Source: Methanobacteriota archaeon (lineage in GTDB: Archaea; Thermoplasmatota; Poseidoniia; Poseidoniales; Thalassarchaeaceae). From it: a DNA stretch of 36,240 nucleotides. Made by a program: the position numbers and the translations under genes. A model generated the notes under the pieces. That model ran no database searches. It was not told where the DNA came from and was given only the letters and a program-made list of their open reading frames with translations. This document shows, piece after piece, positions 25,096 through 32,532 of this stretch (positions are counted from its first letter, which is position 1; every line of letters starts with the position of its first letter). The stretch is from NCBI GenBank assembly GCA_002720055.1, contig PBGH01000009.1:3516-39755 (forward strand), written 5' to 3'.

Positions 25096-26334
25096 TCAGC
25101 CTGAAATACTGCCATGACCGATTAATCGCCATCTTGAGCCAACTCTTCGTGAGAGCGTAATCCTGCTTCCAGTTTTAGCGCATATTGGTAGTCTAAGGCT
25201 TAGCGTGGCCTTCTTCCCCTTGATATTAGCCACTGTACCTACACTCGTAGCAGTGGCGGAATTAACCATTAGCATCTCATTTGGCTGGAGAGGCCTTATA
25301 GCATTCTCTTCTCCACCTGAAACCATCTTTTCTAGTAGTTCCAGTTCCAGATTCAACTCATCCCATATGGGAGGTAGCTCACCCTCTCTTGCCATAACTT
25401 GCCCTGAAAGGTCATCTGCCTTGGTTGCTAGAGGGTCCAAGGGCGTGGCCACACCACAAAGTCCTCCCGCATTAGCAGTCTCAAGATCGCTGCCTCCACC
25501 TTTAATACCCTCAATTTTTGTCCTGAGAGGCTCCCATCTAGTTTTGTTCCCCTCATCAACTCTCCTCCCGGGTGCGATCAAAATATTATCTCCGACGCTG
25601 AAAGATCCTTCTACAATGCTCCCTCCAATGACCCCTCCTCTAATTTCCGATGGCCTGGACCCTGGCCTATTTACATCAAAGGAACGCGCTACATACATCA
25701 GCCCACCATCATCTTCACTCCTATCTGGTGTTGGAATTGTATCCTCTATTGCTTCGATCAGGATATCAAGATTCACATCATGATGCGCAGAAACTGGAAT
25801 TATTGGAGCGCCTTCAGCAATCGTCCCGCTGACAAACTCCACGATCTCTTTATGAGATTCGATAGCTCTGTCCTTGCTGACTATGTCAATCTTATTTTGT
25901 ACAATCACTATATTTTCTATTCCAGCAATCTCCAAAGCAGCCAAATGTTCCCTAGTTTGCGGTTGAGGACAGCTCTCAGTAGCAGCAACTAGTAGCAGGG
26001 CACCATCCATAATTGATGCCCCTGAAATCATCACTGCCATCAGAGTCTCGTGACCCGGGGCATCAACAAATGAGACTACTCTTAGTCGATCCCCCTCACT
26101 CCCTTTCCCTTCAGGATGCTTGCCTTCGGGATAGTGACTCCCATCTGATGTAACGTAGAATGTAGTATCTGCATATCCAAGTTTTATGCTTATCCCCCTC
26201 TTCCTTTCCTCCGAATGGGTATCTGTCCAAGTTCCCGAAAGTGCTTGCGTCAAGGTAGTTTTTCCATGATCCACATGCCCAACCATGCCGATATTAACTT
26301 CAGGCTGGGTACTCTCCTTTTTGGACAGTTTCAA
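25096..26334 (-). CDS. eif2g: Translation initiation factor aIF2 gamma, zinc knuckle lost
   Basis: The 412-residue GTPase is the core of aIF2, which brings initiator Met-tRNA to the ribosome. Motifs: GMVGHVDHGKTTL (G1, 17-29), RGISIKLGYAD (switch 1), DAPGHETLM (G3, 91-99), QNKIDIV (G4) and PVSAHHDVN (G5), followed by two beta-barrel domains ending in RLIGHGSI. Between switch 1 and G3 the family normally has two CxxC pairs binding zinc; here residues about 58-84 contain no Cys and read as a Gly/His-rich loop (SDGSHYPEGKHPEGKG). The start codon is uncertain: TTG 26334 is only one base from the GGGGTGA element, and the CTG six bases later has better spacing. It sits between eS6 and PIN in one operon. 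Confidence 0.95.
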   Translation of the reverse strand: MKLSKKESTQPEVNIGMVGHVDHGKTTLTQALSGTWTDTHSEERKRGISIKLGYADTTFYVTSDGSHYPEGKHPEGKGSEGDRLRVVSFVDAPGHETLMAVMISGASIMDGALLLVAATESCPQPQTREHLAALEIAGIENIVIVQNKIDIVSKDRAIESHKEIVEFVSGTIAEGAPIIPVSAHHDVNLDILIEAIEDTIPTPDRSEDDGGLMYVARSFDVNRPGSRPSEIRGGVIGGSIVEGSFSVGDNILIAPGRRVDEGNKTRWEPLRTKIEGIKGGGSDLETANAGGLCGVATPLDPLATKADDLSGQVMAREGELPPIWDELNLELELLEKMVSGGEENAIRPLQPNEMLMVNSATATSVGTVANIKGKKATLSLRLPICAKTGSRITLSRRVGSRWRLIGHGSISG

Positions 26335-26345
26335 TCACCCCAGTC

Positions 26346-26837
26346 TCACTCCTCTTCTCCAGAGGTTTGTTCGACTATGACTTCTTCCCCATCAATTATG
26401 GCTGCCAGTGATCGCTTCCCCGACTCAATCACCTTCAGATTGATTTGACGTGTTTCCTGACTAATTACGTTCCCCCGAAGGTTTCTTCTCCTTCTTAGGC
26501 CATCATACTTGTATCGATACTCTTTGCTATTCTTGTTGACGTACTTCTTCCCCTTGTAGCCAACTCCAGCTGTGATGAGAACCGACTTCACACCTGAACC
26601 ATCTAAATCAGGCCTCATTGCCCTCCCTGTCACATCAGAACCTCCTGTAATTTCGAGTTTGTACCCTGAAAGAGATTTATCGCCTTCTCCTACGAACATA
26701 CCATCAACCGAGTCCCCTATCTTTTTTCCAAGAAAATGGTTGTAATTTACGCCGACTATATCCATTGAAAAAGACCTCCCTACAGAGCTAGGATTTGTGT
26801 CATTTACGACCGCTTTGAAGCTTTGCTCGCCTGCCAT
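26346..26837 (-). CDS. rps6e: Small ribosomal subunit protein eS6
   Basis: The 163-residue protein is the archaeal form of eS6. Typical blocks are VVNDTNPSSVGRSFSMDI, FLGKKIGDSVDGMF, LEITGGSDVTGRAMRPDLDG and the basic RRRRNLRGNVIS, followed by a short acidic tail. ATG 26837 has GAGGCGAT just upstream. The gene leads an operon with aIF2-gamma and PIN, and a TATA-like element is visible at 26872-26879. Length is slightly above the usual archaeal 125-150 because of the acidic tail. Confidence 0.95.
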   Translation of the reverse strand: MAGEQSFKAVVNDTNPSSVGRSFSMDIVGVNYNHFLGKKIGDSVDGMFVGEGDKSLSGYKLEITGGSDVTGRAMRPDLDGSGVKSVLITAGVGYKGKKYVNKNSKEYRYKYDGLRRRRNLRGNVISQETRQINLKVIESGKRSLAAIIDGEEVIVEQTSGEEE

Positions 26838-26871
26838 GATATCGCCTCGGACGGAATCCCGACATAAGGTC

Positions 26872-26879
26872 CCTTTAAG
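26872..26879 (-). promoter_or_regulatory. TATA-like element of the eS6-aIF2gamma operon
   Basis: CTTAAAGG on the minus strand lies 35-42 bases upstream of the eS6 ATG. The same distance separates TTAAATA from the uL16 start and AATTAAATG from the 30066 start, which supports a shared promoter layout. Confidence 0.45.
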
Positions 26880-26905
26880 AGCGGTTCGGAGTAGAAATAC
26901 CTCAG

Positions 26906-28093
26906 TTATCGACCAATAATGTCTCTCTCGATTCTATTCCCAATAGCAGCAGGAGAGGAGTTCGGCATTGTGATGTACTGGGTCCTGCCCCTGCCCCGAT
27001 TGGAATTGGACGCTCTACTGGAGACCAAACCTTCTTCCTCAAGATGATTTACATGTTTCCAGAAAGTGGTGTATCCCCTTGGTTTGATGCCATTCTCTTC
27101 GCAAACTAGGAGGTAGAGTTTCCTAGCGTCTCCGCTGGAAATTTCCTCGGTCTTACTCAATCTTCTACATATTCCAAGTAGGACTAGTTTCTGATGAATT
27201 TTAAGCGAATCTACTCTACTCGGCTCAATTGAATCAACAAGACGATTACGAAGATTCCCCGGAGCGACATCCTCCTGATCGACCTTATCTCTACCGGCCA
27301 TTTCCGCTTTCCTAATTGCAGCCTCTAGGAGTTCAATGCACATTCTAGCATCTCCACCAGAATCAGCTGCAAAAATACCAATTCTTTTAAGAATCTCGTT
27401 ACTGATAGAATTTGGCCTACAAGAGGCTTCGTAGCGCTGTCGAGCAATCATCGTTAACTGATCAGATCCATATGCCGATAGGCTTAATGAATTACTAGAA
27501 CCCAAACGAGATTTTATGGCGCCTTCAAATAGCATTAACAGGGAACTTTCCTGACTTACTAAGATCATTGAGATTGTCCCCTCCCCATCCTGTCCTTCAT
27601 CCACTCTCAATAACTTATAGATGAGGTCTGAACTATCTCTTCTGACTAGTACATCTACTTCATCAAGAATCAGTAGAAGATGTGTTTCTCGTGTCCTAAG
27701 ATTTCTTCTAATTCCTTGAATCACTTCTCCAGAACTGAAACCTCTTTCCGGATGCCCCGAATCTAGATCTTGAACAATTCTCTGGAGTACTTGTGAAGTT
27801 GTGGGGTGATTTCTGCAATTGACATGAGAAATCGCTACTTTCCTCCTCCCTTCTAGCTTCGATGCAAGATCCAAGCAGAATCTTCGCGTGAGCACAGTTT
27901 TCCCAGATCCTACGTTTCCAGTGACCACCGCTCTGCAGCTCACATTGTGATTTTCTATGCCATAGAACAAAGATGCAAACTCTGCCAGTTCCCCATCCCT
28001 TCCTACCAATTCAGGTGGAGTCCAATCGTAGGAAAGTGGCTCCCCAGAAGCTAGAATTAGGCCCGCGCCAATTCTGTCAAGGTAGTCTACCAT
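26906..28093 (-). CDS. cdc6: Orc1/Cdc6 replication initiator
   Basis: The 395-residue AAA+ protein binds origin DNA and loads the MCM helicase. Motifs: PPELVGRDGEL before the ATPase, Walker A GNVGSGKT (59-66), Walker B LLLILDEVD (139-147), sensor 1 in ISMILVSQ, and sensor 2 GGDARMCIELL. The C-terminal winged helix contains GYTTFWKHVNHLEEEGLV and a wing with RGRGRTQY. ATG 28093 is at the edge of the window's second repeat-bearing gap: an inverted 10-bp repeat lies 43-133 bases upstream. Unlike the 22632 protein, its nucleotide motifs are intact. It follows a tradition of cdc6 genes beside origins. Confidence 0.93.
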   Translation of the reverse strand: MVDYLDRIGAGLILASGEPLSYDWTPPELVGRDGELAEFASLFYGIENHNVSCRAVVTGNVGSGKTVLTRRFCLDLASKLEGRRKVAISHVNCRNHPTTSQVLQRIVQDLDSGHPERGFSSGEVIQGIRRNLRTRETHLLLILDEVDVLVRRDSSDLIYKLLRVDEGQDGEGTISMILVSQESSLLMLFEGAIKSRLGSSNSLSLSAYGSDQLTMIARQRYEASCRPNSISNEILKRIGIFAADSGGDARMCIELLEAAIRKAEMAGRDKVDQEDVAPGNLRNRLVDSIEPSRVDSLKIHQKLVLLGICRRLSKTEEISSGDARKLYLLVCEENGIKPRGYTTFWKHVNHLEEEGLVSSRASNSNRGRGRTQYITMPNSSPAAIGNRIERDIIGR

Positions 28094-28135
28094 GAAATAT
28101 TGTCTGTTTCCCCGTTCTTAGACATATTCGCAACA

Positions 28136-28226
28136 GTCCCCTGCAAACGTCGAAAGTATCGAAATAATCATCCGATCACATTCGGTGTTTTGATAGGCTT
28201 GTGCGCGTCAGCGCAGTGCAGGGGAC
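28136..28226. repeat. Inverted repeat beside cdc6, candidate origin or operator
   Basis: GTCCCCTGCA (28136-28145) and its exact reverse complement TGCAGGGGAC (28217-28226) are separated by 71 bases in the gap between cdc6 and the membrane protein gene. A small TGCGC/GCGCA hairpin (28202-28215) lies inside. G-runs in inverted orientation next to cdc6 recall origin recognition boxes, but the right copy also overlaps the likely ribosome-binding site of the 28232 gene. Confidence 0.45.
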
Positions 28227-28231
28227 GTACC

Positions 28232-29125
28232 ATGGTGTTGAAGAGACTCTTCAGAGAACCAACTAGTTTCATGTTATTTGCTGCTACATTCCTAGCAATT
28301 TTTGAAGCGATTAACAGCGCTGGTTACTCCGACAACATCGCGATATTTGTAGGATTAATCGACTCAACACCAGTAGCGGGGGAGAAGATTTCCTCACCAA
28401 GTGGCGTAAATCTGGATATCTGGGGGCCACTGAAAGTTGGAACTCTAGATTATGCAATTCTGGCTTTTCTATCTTATGTAATTGTAACCCTTTGGGTGCA
28501 TAGGCCTAGGGAAGCTCTCTCTAAGAAGGATAAGGGAAGAATTTTCGCTATCAAGTCCACTAAGTGGATCAGATTCGGACTTTTCTCCCTATTTCTAGCA
28601 ATTATTTCTACAGCAAACAAGAGAGAATTTTTCGCTAATTTATCCAACAATACTGTTGGTACAAAGCATGAGGGAAGCTTCGGTATACACGATGGCACCT
28701 GGGGTTTCCAGCCTATTGAATGGGGATTTGCCGATTTCATAGAATTGGCCATACTGTACTCTTTCTTCATATTCTGTGCCTGGAAGGGAATTGAAGTTGA
28801 TAAAGCAAAATTAAATCCTATTCCAGATAATCGTAATTTCATAGAAAGAATTTGGGGGGGAATTAGAGATGCCGAGCGAGATCAAAGAACGGATATTGAG
28901 CAGGGGGCAATTAAGGCCAATGAGTCATTTACAAATCTCGTAAACTTGCTTGGGGCGGCCACATCTCTGAATCTTGCAGCAGCCTCGCTCGATGAAGGGG
29001 ATGTAAAGCTCGCCTTCAACAAGTGGAAGAATCTCACACACAGGAAGGGTAAACAGAATAAAGATTGGAAAGGACTTTCAGAGTCTCTAGATCAAGCGGG
29101 TGACTTTATTGAGGAAGAAGAATAG
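28232..29125 (+). CDS. Four-segment membrane protein with TPR-like C-terminus
   Basis: I do not recognise a named family. ATG 28232 (297 residues) is preferred, because a frame opening at TTG 28100 would translate the repeat-bearing gap. Hydrophobic segments: SFMLFAATFLAIFEAI, LDYAILAFLSYVIVTLWV, WIRFGLFSLFLAIIST and FIELAILYSFFIFCAW. The remaining 110 residues are soluble and end in EEEE. Part of this tail, DEGDVKLAFNKWKNL then KDWKGLSESLDQAGD, resembles modules in the next two genes. It is separated from the next gene by 25 bases, so the cluster may be an operon. The function is unknown. Confidence 0.68.
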   Translation: MVLKRLFREPTSFMLFAATFLAIFEAINSAGYSDNIAIFVGLIDSTPVAGEKISSPSGVNLDIWGPLKVGTLDYAILAFLSYVIVTLWVHRPREALSKKDKGRIFAIKSTKWIRFGLFSLFLAIISTANKREFFANLSNNTVGTKHEGSFGIHDGTWGFQPIEWGFADFIELAILYSFFIFCAWKGIEVDKAKLNPIPDNRNFIERIWGGIRDAERDQRTDIEQGAIKANESFTNLVNLLGAATSLNLAAASLDEGDVKLAFNKWKNLTHRKGKQNKDWKGLSESLDQAGDFIEEEE

Positions 29126-29150
29126 TCAGAATCGGCGGGTTAAAGCATGA

Positions 29151-29972
29151 ATGCCTACTGGACTGATTGGAGGAAATAAGGGGGCAGACGAACTTTCCAG
29201 AGAAGAGGTTAGCTCAAGGCTGGAGGAAATTTTCTCTTCTTCCCTAGAAGGGGAAGAATTAGACAAAGCAGTTTCTAGCATCCCGAAGAGGCTGGATAAG
29301 TTCGAGGGTAAGTGGGACGGACTAATCAAGTGGGCCGAGCAGAAGTATGGAGAAAACGAATCCACTGATGAGGAAGCAGCCGAGGAGGAAGCAGCCGAGG
29401 AAAATCAGGCAGATACTCCACCAGATGATAAACCAGCAAAGAAAGGCGGCTTCTTCTCAAAATTCGGTAGAGGAAAAAGTAAGCAAGGCGAAGAAAAAAT
29501 TTCAGATGAAGGTGAGGATAAAGCACAACTGGAGAACGGTGATGATGGTGCAGGAGAAATTTCTCGTGAACAAGCTACTTCAAAATTAGAGGATATTTTC
29601 AATTCTGGTCTAGAAGGAGAAGAACTAGCCAAGGCGATTGAAAGCATCCCCACACGACTTGACAAGTTTGAGGGTAAATGGCCCAAGTTGATAATCTGGG
29701 CAGAAAGCAAATATCCTCCATTATCCGTATCAGACCATTCAGAGACCCCAATCGAAGAATTAAGCGGAGATGGTGAACCAAGCGTCGAGGCGATTATTTC
29801 AATGATTGACTCGGGAGATCTAGTCTCTGCCCTTTCAAATCTAAAAATGATGATATTATCAGATTCAGATAACCCAGAGGTTTGGATCGCCATGTCCTCA
29901 TACTTGTCTTCAATCGGCCTTTCAGGACGTTCAAAGGCATGCCAAGAAAAAGCCGATTCTTTGGCCGCATAG
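29151..29972 (+). CDS. Acidic protein with a duplicated 53-residue domain
   Basis: The 273-residue soluble protein contains two copies of one helical domain, at residues 14-66 and 136-188. By hand alignment 37 of 53 positions are identical (for example LEGEEL and RLDKFEGKW in both). They are joined by an acidic linker with a basic patch (FFSKFGRGKSK). The C-terminal 65 residues form a TPR-like module (SGDLVSALSNLKMM, then NPEVWIAMSSYLSSIG). There is no signal peptide. I do not recognise the domain; its Glu-rich helices and conserved FEGKW suggest a protein-binding or nucleic-acid-associated unit. It lies between the four-segment membrane protein and the coiled-coil/HhH protein. Confidence 0.7.
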   Translation: MPTGLIGGNKGADELSREEVSSRLEEIFSSSLEGEELDKAVSSIPKRLDKFEGKWDGLIKWAEQKYGENESTDEEAAEEEAAEENQADTPPDDKPAKKGGFFSKFGRGKSKQGEEKISDEGEDKAQLENGDDGAGEISREQATSKLEDIFNSGLEGEELAKAIESIPTRLDKFEGKWPKLIIWAESKYPPLSVSDHSETPIEELSGDGEPSVEAIISMIDSGDLVSALSNLKMMILSDSDNPEVWIAMSSYLSSIGLSGRSKACQEKADSLAA

Positions 29973-30016
29973 TATAATTTTTCTTCAAAAACCTGAAAAA
30001 TTTGGAATTTTTCTCT
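29973..30016 (+). terminator. Possible T-rich archaeal termination region
   Basis: Two T-rich runs, aatttttcttc (29976-29986) and aatttttctct (30006-30016), follow the stop at 29972 with A-rich spacing. Archaeal RNA polymerase stops at such T-tracts without a hairpin. The next gene has its own TATA-like element nearby. Confidence 0.35.
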
Positions 30017-30023
30017 GGGCGAC

Positions 30024-30032
30024 AATTAAATG
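30024..30032 (+). promoter_or_regulatory. TATA-like element of the coiled-coil/HhH gene
   Basis: AATTAAATG lies 34-42 bases before the ATG at 30066 and behind a T-rich termination-like region, with a GGTAGGAT ribosome-binding site (30055-30062). Spacing matches the candidates for eS6 and uL16. Confidence 0.4.
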
Positions 30033-30065
30033 TAATTTGTTCTCGCAAGCAATCGGTAGGATATC

Positions 30066-30995
30066 ATGGCAAAGAAGATTCCAGAGCATATTGCGTTCCA
30101 GTTAGCCCAGAAGACTAAGGAACAGGCCAAGAAATTAAAGGAGGCCGAGAAGAAAATAAAGGAGGCCGAGAAGAAGGCCAAAGATGCTGATAAGAAGGCC
30201 AAGGAGGCCGATAAGAAGGCCAAGGAGGACGAGCAGGAAGATGACAGCGAAATAGATCTCGATATTCTTGACGAGTTAGACGATTTGGATGACTTTGACG
30301 ACTTTGATGATTTCGACGAAATCGAAGAAGAAGATCTAGAAGATGTCGAAGAAGTGGTCGAGGAAGTGGTGGAAGAAGTTACTGAAGCTGATGTTGAGAT
30401 TCCCCCATCCGAAGAATCTGGCGATGATGAGCTAGATGCACTCCTAAAGCAAGCAAAGGGTCCCGTGTTCGAATCGAAGGTTGAAAGAGCGAATAGATTA
30501 GCAGAAGAAGGCGACTTCAATGAAGCCTTGGAAATTTGGAAGGAGCTTACTGCAAGTGATGGGAATGATCCAGCAAATTGGAGAGGTTTGGCATCAGTAT
30601 TGGAATCTAGAAACGATTCCGGTGATTTGGACAAGGCGAAGACTGCGAAGGATCATGCGGACAGATTGGAGACTCAGGCAGTTGCCGATGCCACCGGTAG
30701 AAAGATGGAGGATATAATTGCCGACCTTCTTGACGACGGTATCCTGAACTTCAGTGCAGGATCGGATGCTAAAGAACAAACTAATACAGAAGAAATTGAT
30801 GATGATGATGATGATCTCACAAAGCTCCCTGGAATAGGGAGCGTGGGACAACAAAAACTAAACTTCGCTGGAATCGACACATTTGAGCAACTTTCCGAAC
30901 GCTCAGACGAGGAAATTGCGGAGATTCTTGACGCTAAAAAGATCGAGTCATGGTCTGGAATGGCTAGGATGCTCGCTAAAGAGAAGAAGCAATAA
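30066..30995 (+). CDS. Coiled-coil, acidic, TPR-like and helix-hairpin-helix protein
   Basis: The 309-residue protein has four distinct regions. Residues about 15-60 are a Lys/Glu/Ala coiled coil with a K-x-A-[DE]-K-K repeat. Residues about 60-110 are almost pure Asp/Glu with Phe (DDFDDFDDFDE). Residues about 135-205 are a TPR-like module (EEGDFNEALEIWKEL, DPANWRGLASVLES). The C-terminus (about 258-300) is a helix-hairpin-helix, LTKLPGIGSVGQQKLNFAG, then TFEQLSERSDEEIAEIL, as found in DNA- or RNA-binding and DUF4332-like proteins. There is no membrane segment. It could tether nucleic acid to a protein complex, but no established family is recognised. A T-rich region and its own promoter precede it. 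Confidence 0.7.
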   Translation: MAKKIPEHIAFQLAQKTKEQAKKLKEAEKKIKEAEKKAKDADKKAKEADKKAKEDEQEDDSEIDLDILDELDDLDDFDDFDDFDEIEEEDLEDVEEVVEEVVEEVTEADVEIPPSEESGDDELDALLKQAKGPVFESKVERANRLAEEGDFNEALEIWKELTASDGNDPANWRGLASVLESRNDSGDLDKAKTAKDHADRLETQAVADATGRKMEDIIADLLDDGILNFSAGSDAKEQTNTEEIDDDDDDLTKLPGIGSVGQQKLNFAGIDTFEQLSERSDEEIAEILDAKKIESWSGMARMLAKEKKQ

Positions 30996-31069
30996 TCCTG
31001 CTACATCTTCTATCAGGTTCACCATTCACATTAATAACTCGATACCCTTGGCGGAGAACGGTAATTACC

Positions 31070-31363
31070 ATGGTAGAATTGGATGAGAACGTCAGAATGG
31101 GCCTTTTGGTCGGTGCAGCAGCAATCGTTATTTTCGTTTTGGTCAATATGACTGGAATCGTTTTCGGTGATGAAAAATTGTTCATTATCGATTTGATTGG
31201 CATAGGTAGCCAGGACGCCTTTAGGCCGGATACTGGATTTAGTACGCAGGATATCGTAGGAATACTCATTGCAGGTGTGATGGGTGCCCTATACTTCCTC
31301 TCTGCAGAGGAAGATCTTGACTGGGAAGCACTCCTAGGCGAAGATGACGACGAAGAAGAGTAA
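31070..31363 (+). CDS. Small two-segment membrane protein
   Basis: The 97-residue product has two membrane helices, MGLLVGAAAIVIFVLVNMTG and DIVGILIAGVMGALYFL, and a Glu/Asp C-terminal tail (DDDEEE). ATG 31070 is the only good start; the ribosome-binding site is weak (GGAG 13 bases away). It is the last of the four plus-strand genes and ends 51 bases before the stop of Dph2. I do not recognise a family. The acidic tail, like that of the 28232 protein, suggests a cytoplasmic binding tail. Confidence 0.65.
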   Translation: MVELDENVRMGLLVGAAAIVIFVLVNMTGIVFGDEKLFIIDLIGIGSQDAFRPDTGFSTQDIVGILIAGVMGALYFLSAEEDLDWEALLGEDDDEEE

Positions 31364-31414
31364 AGCTCTCATAACTTAGAGCATTCAGGGTTGACCTGAC
31401 GATAGTCTATAATT

Positions 31415-32521
31415 TCAATGAATTTGGTCAAACTTGTATCCGTCTTCCCACTTTTTCTCCCCTAGAACTACCTCAAGTTCGTACGGTGTAATCATTGGCT
31501 TAGCATACTTAACTGCATCATCTATGGCAATTCTGGGACAAGCAGTGTTAACGAAGGCATCAACTGGGTAGAAGTCAATCAACTCCGGACCAACATGCTC
31601 GAGAGCAAGAAGATATCCTCTTTTCCCATGTTTCTCCAGCTTCCTCTTCATCCTCAATGCAAGATTCCTCCGCATCTGTCCGGGTTTAGATCCTATTAGG
31701 ATTCCAAAGGTACTTTTTTCCATTGATGCCATAATAAGTCCCGATCTCTGCCTAAGTATTTTCTCGATTCTTTCGCGACCCATTTCCTTTGCTTCTTCCG
31801 TGTACGGGTCCAACATCGCTAGCGGCTTTCCAGTATGAAGGACCAAACCAATAGGGTGGAAGTCGCCGCTTCCAAGGAATAGGTAATGACCAATGGAGGG
31901 GTCATCTCCAGAATAGTTACACCCTAGGACTTGGCCTGGAAACGTCAGTCTAGCCCCTCCTTCTGGAATAGAGACTTCAAATCCCGCATCCTCTAGATAA
32001 TTTTTGTATGTAGAGAGGAGATGGAGGTGCTGAATACTCCCTACCAGTCCCAGTTTAATGTCAATTAGTGAGCCAACTCTGCCCACCATATCTTCGAACC
32101 TGTCAATGGCCTCAAGTTCCGTCATGACTGGTCCAGAAGGATCGCCAAGACGGGTCCGAGCAATCTCTCTATGCTTCTCTAGAAATGGCATGACAGGTGC
32201 AATTTCTGGCTGACCGTCATAAGTCACTGGAATGAACTGAGTTGGCATTCCAGAATCGATATTCATTTGTGAATGTCCCATGTGTGCTACCAATTCCACA
32301 CCCATTTTCATCATCTTGTCATTGACAAGATCACATGCCCCATAGCAGGGATCAGCCGCAAGTACTACTCTTGCAGAAGTCTCAGATTCTATTTGATCCA
32401 TCATCTCCAGAGCTTGCATCTTGAGTCCTTCTGGAACCTGTAATGCAACTAGTCTGGTATCGTTTTCTTTGATTCTCTCGACTAAGTCTTCTAGTTCAAA
32501 CTCATGCCTACTCAGATCCAA
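31415..32521 (-). CDS. dph2: Diphthamide synthase Dph2 (non-canonical radical SAM)
   Basis: The 368-residue enzyme transfers a 3-amino-3-carboxypropyl group from S-adenosylmethionine to a histidine of elongation factor 2, the first step of diphthamide formation. The three [4Fe-4S] cysteines are in DPCYGACD (Cys59), VLGCNYSG (Cys201) and NTACPRIA (Cys328). LQVPEGLKMQA, GHSQMNID and LGSGDFHPIG are family blocks. The start is TTG 32521 with GGTGAT nearby. It is third in the operon uL16 - phosphoribosyltransferase - dph2, with an 11-base gap from the preceding gene. Confidence 0.93.
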   Translation of the reverse strand: MDLSRHEFELEDLVERIKENDTRLVALQVPEGLKMQALEMMDQIESETSARVVLAADPCYGACDLVNDKMMKMGVELVAHMGHSQMNIDSGMPTQFIPVTYDGQPEIAPVMPFLEKHREIARTRLGDPSGPVMTELEAIDRFEDMVGRVGSLIDIKLGLVGSIQHLHLLSTYKNYLEDAGFEVSIPEGGARLTFPGQVLGCNYSGDDPSIGHYLFLGSGDFHPIGLVLHTGKPLAMLDPYTEEAKEMGRERIEKILRQRSGLIMASMEKSTFGILIGSKPGQMRRNLALRMKRKLEKHGKRGYLLALEHVGPELIDFYPVDAFVNTACPRIAIDDAVKYAKPMITPYELEVVLGEKKWEDGYKFDQIH

Positions 32522-32532
32522 TCTATCACCAC

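Noticed and set aside
28100..28231. Extended N-terminus of the four-segment membrane protein from TTG 28100
   Set aside because: It would translate the gap carrying the inverted repeat, adds a segment with no family-like character, and a better ATG follows at 28232.
30120..30380. Short-period nucleotide repeats in the 30066 gene, considered as a CRISPR-like or satellite array
   Set aside because: They have no fixed repeat-spacer structure and match a Lys/Glu/Ala coiled coil and Asp/Glu codon run.
31364..31414. Small hairpin (GCTCT/AGAGC) between the 31070 and dph2 genes, considered as a bidirectional terminator
   Set aside because: The stem is only five base pairs and has no T-tract on either strand.
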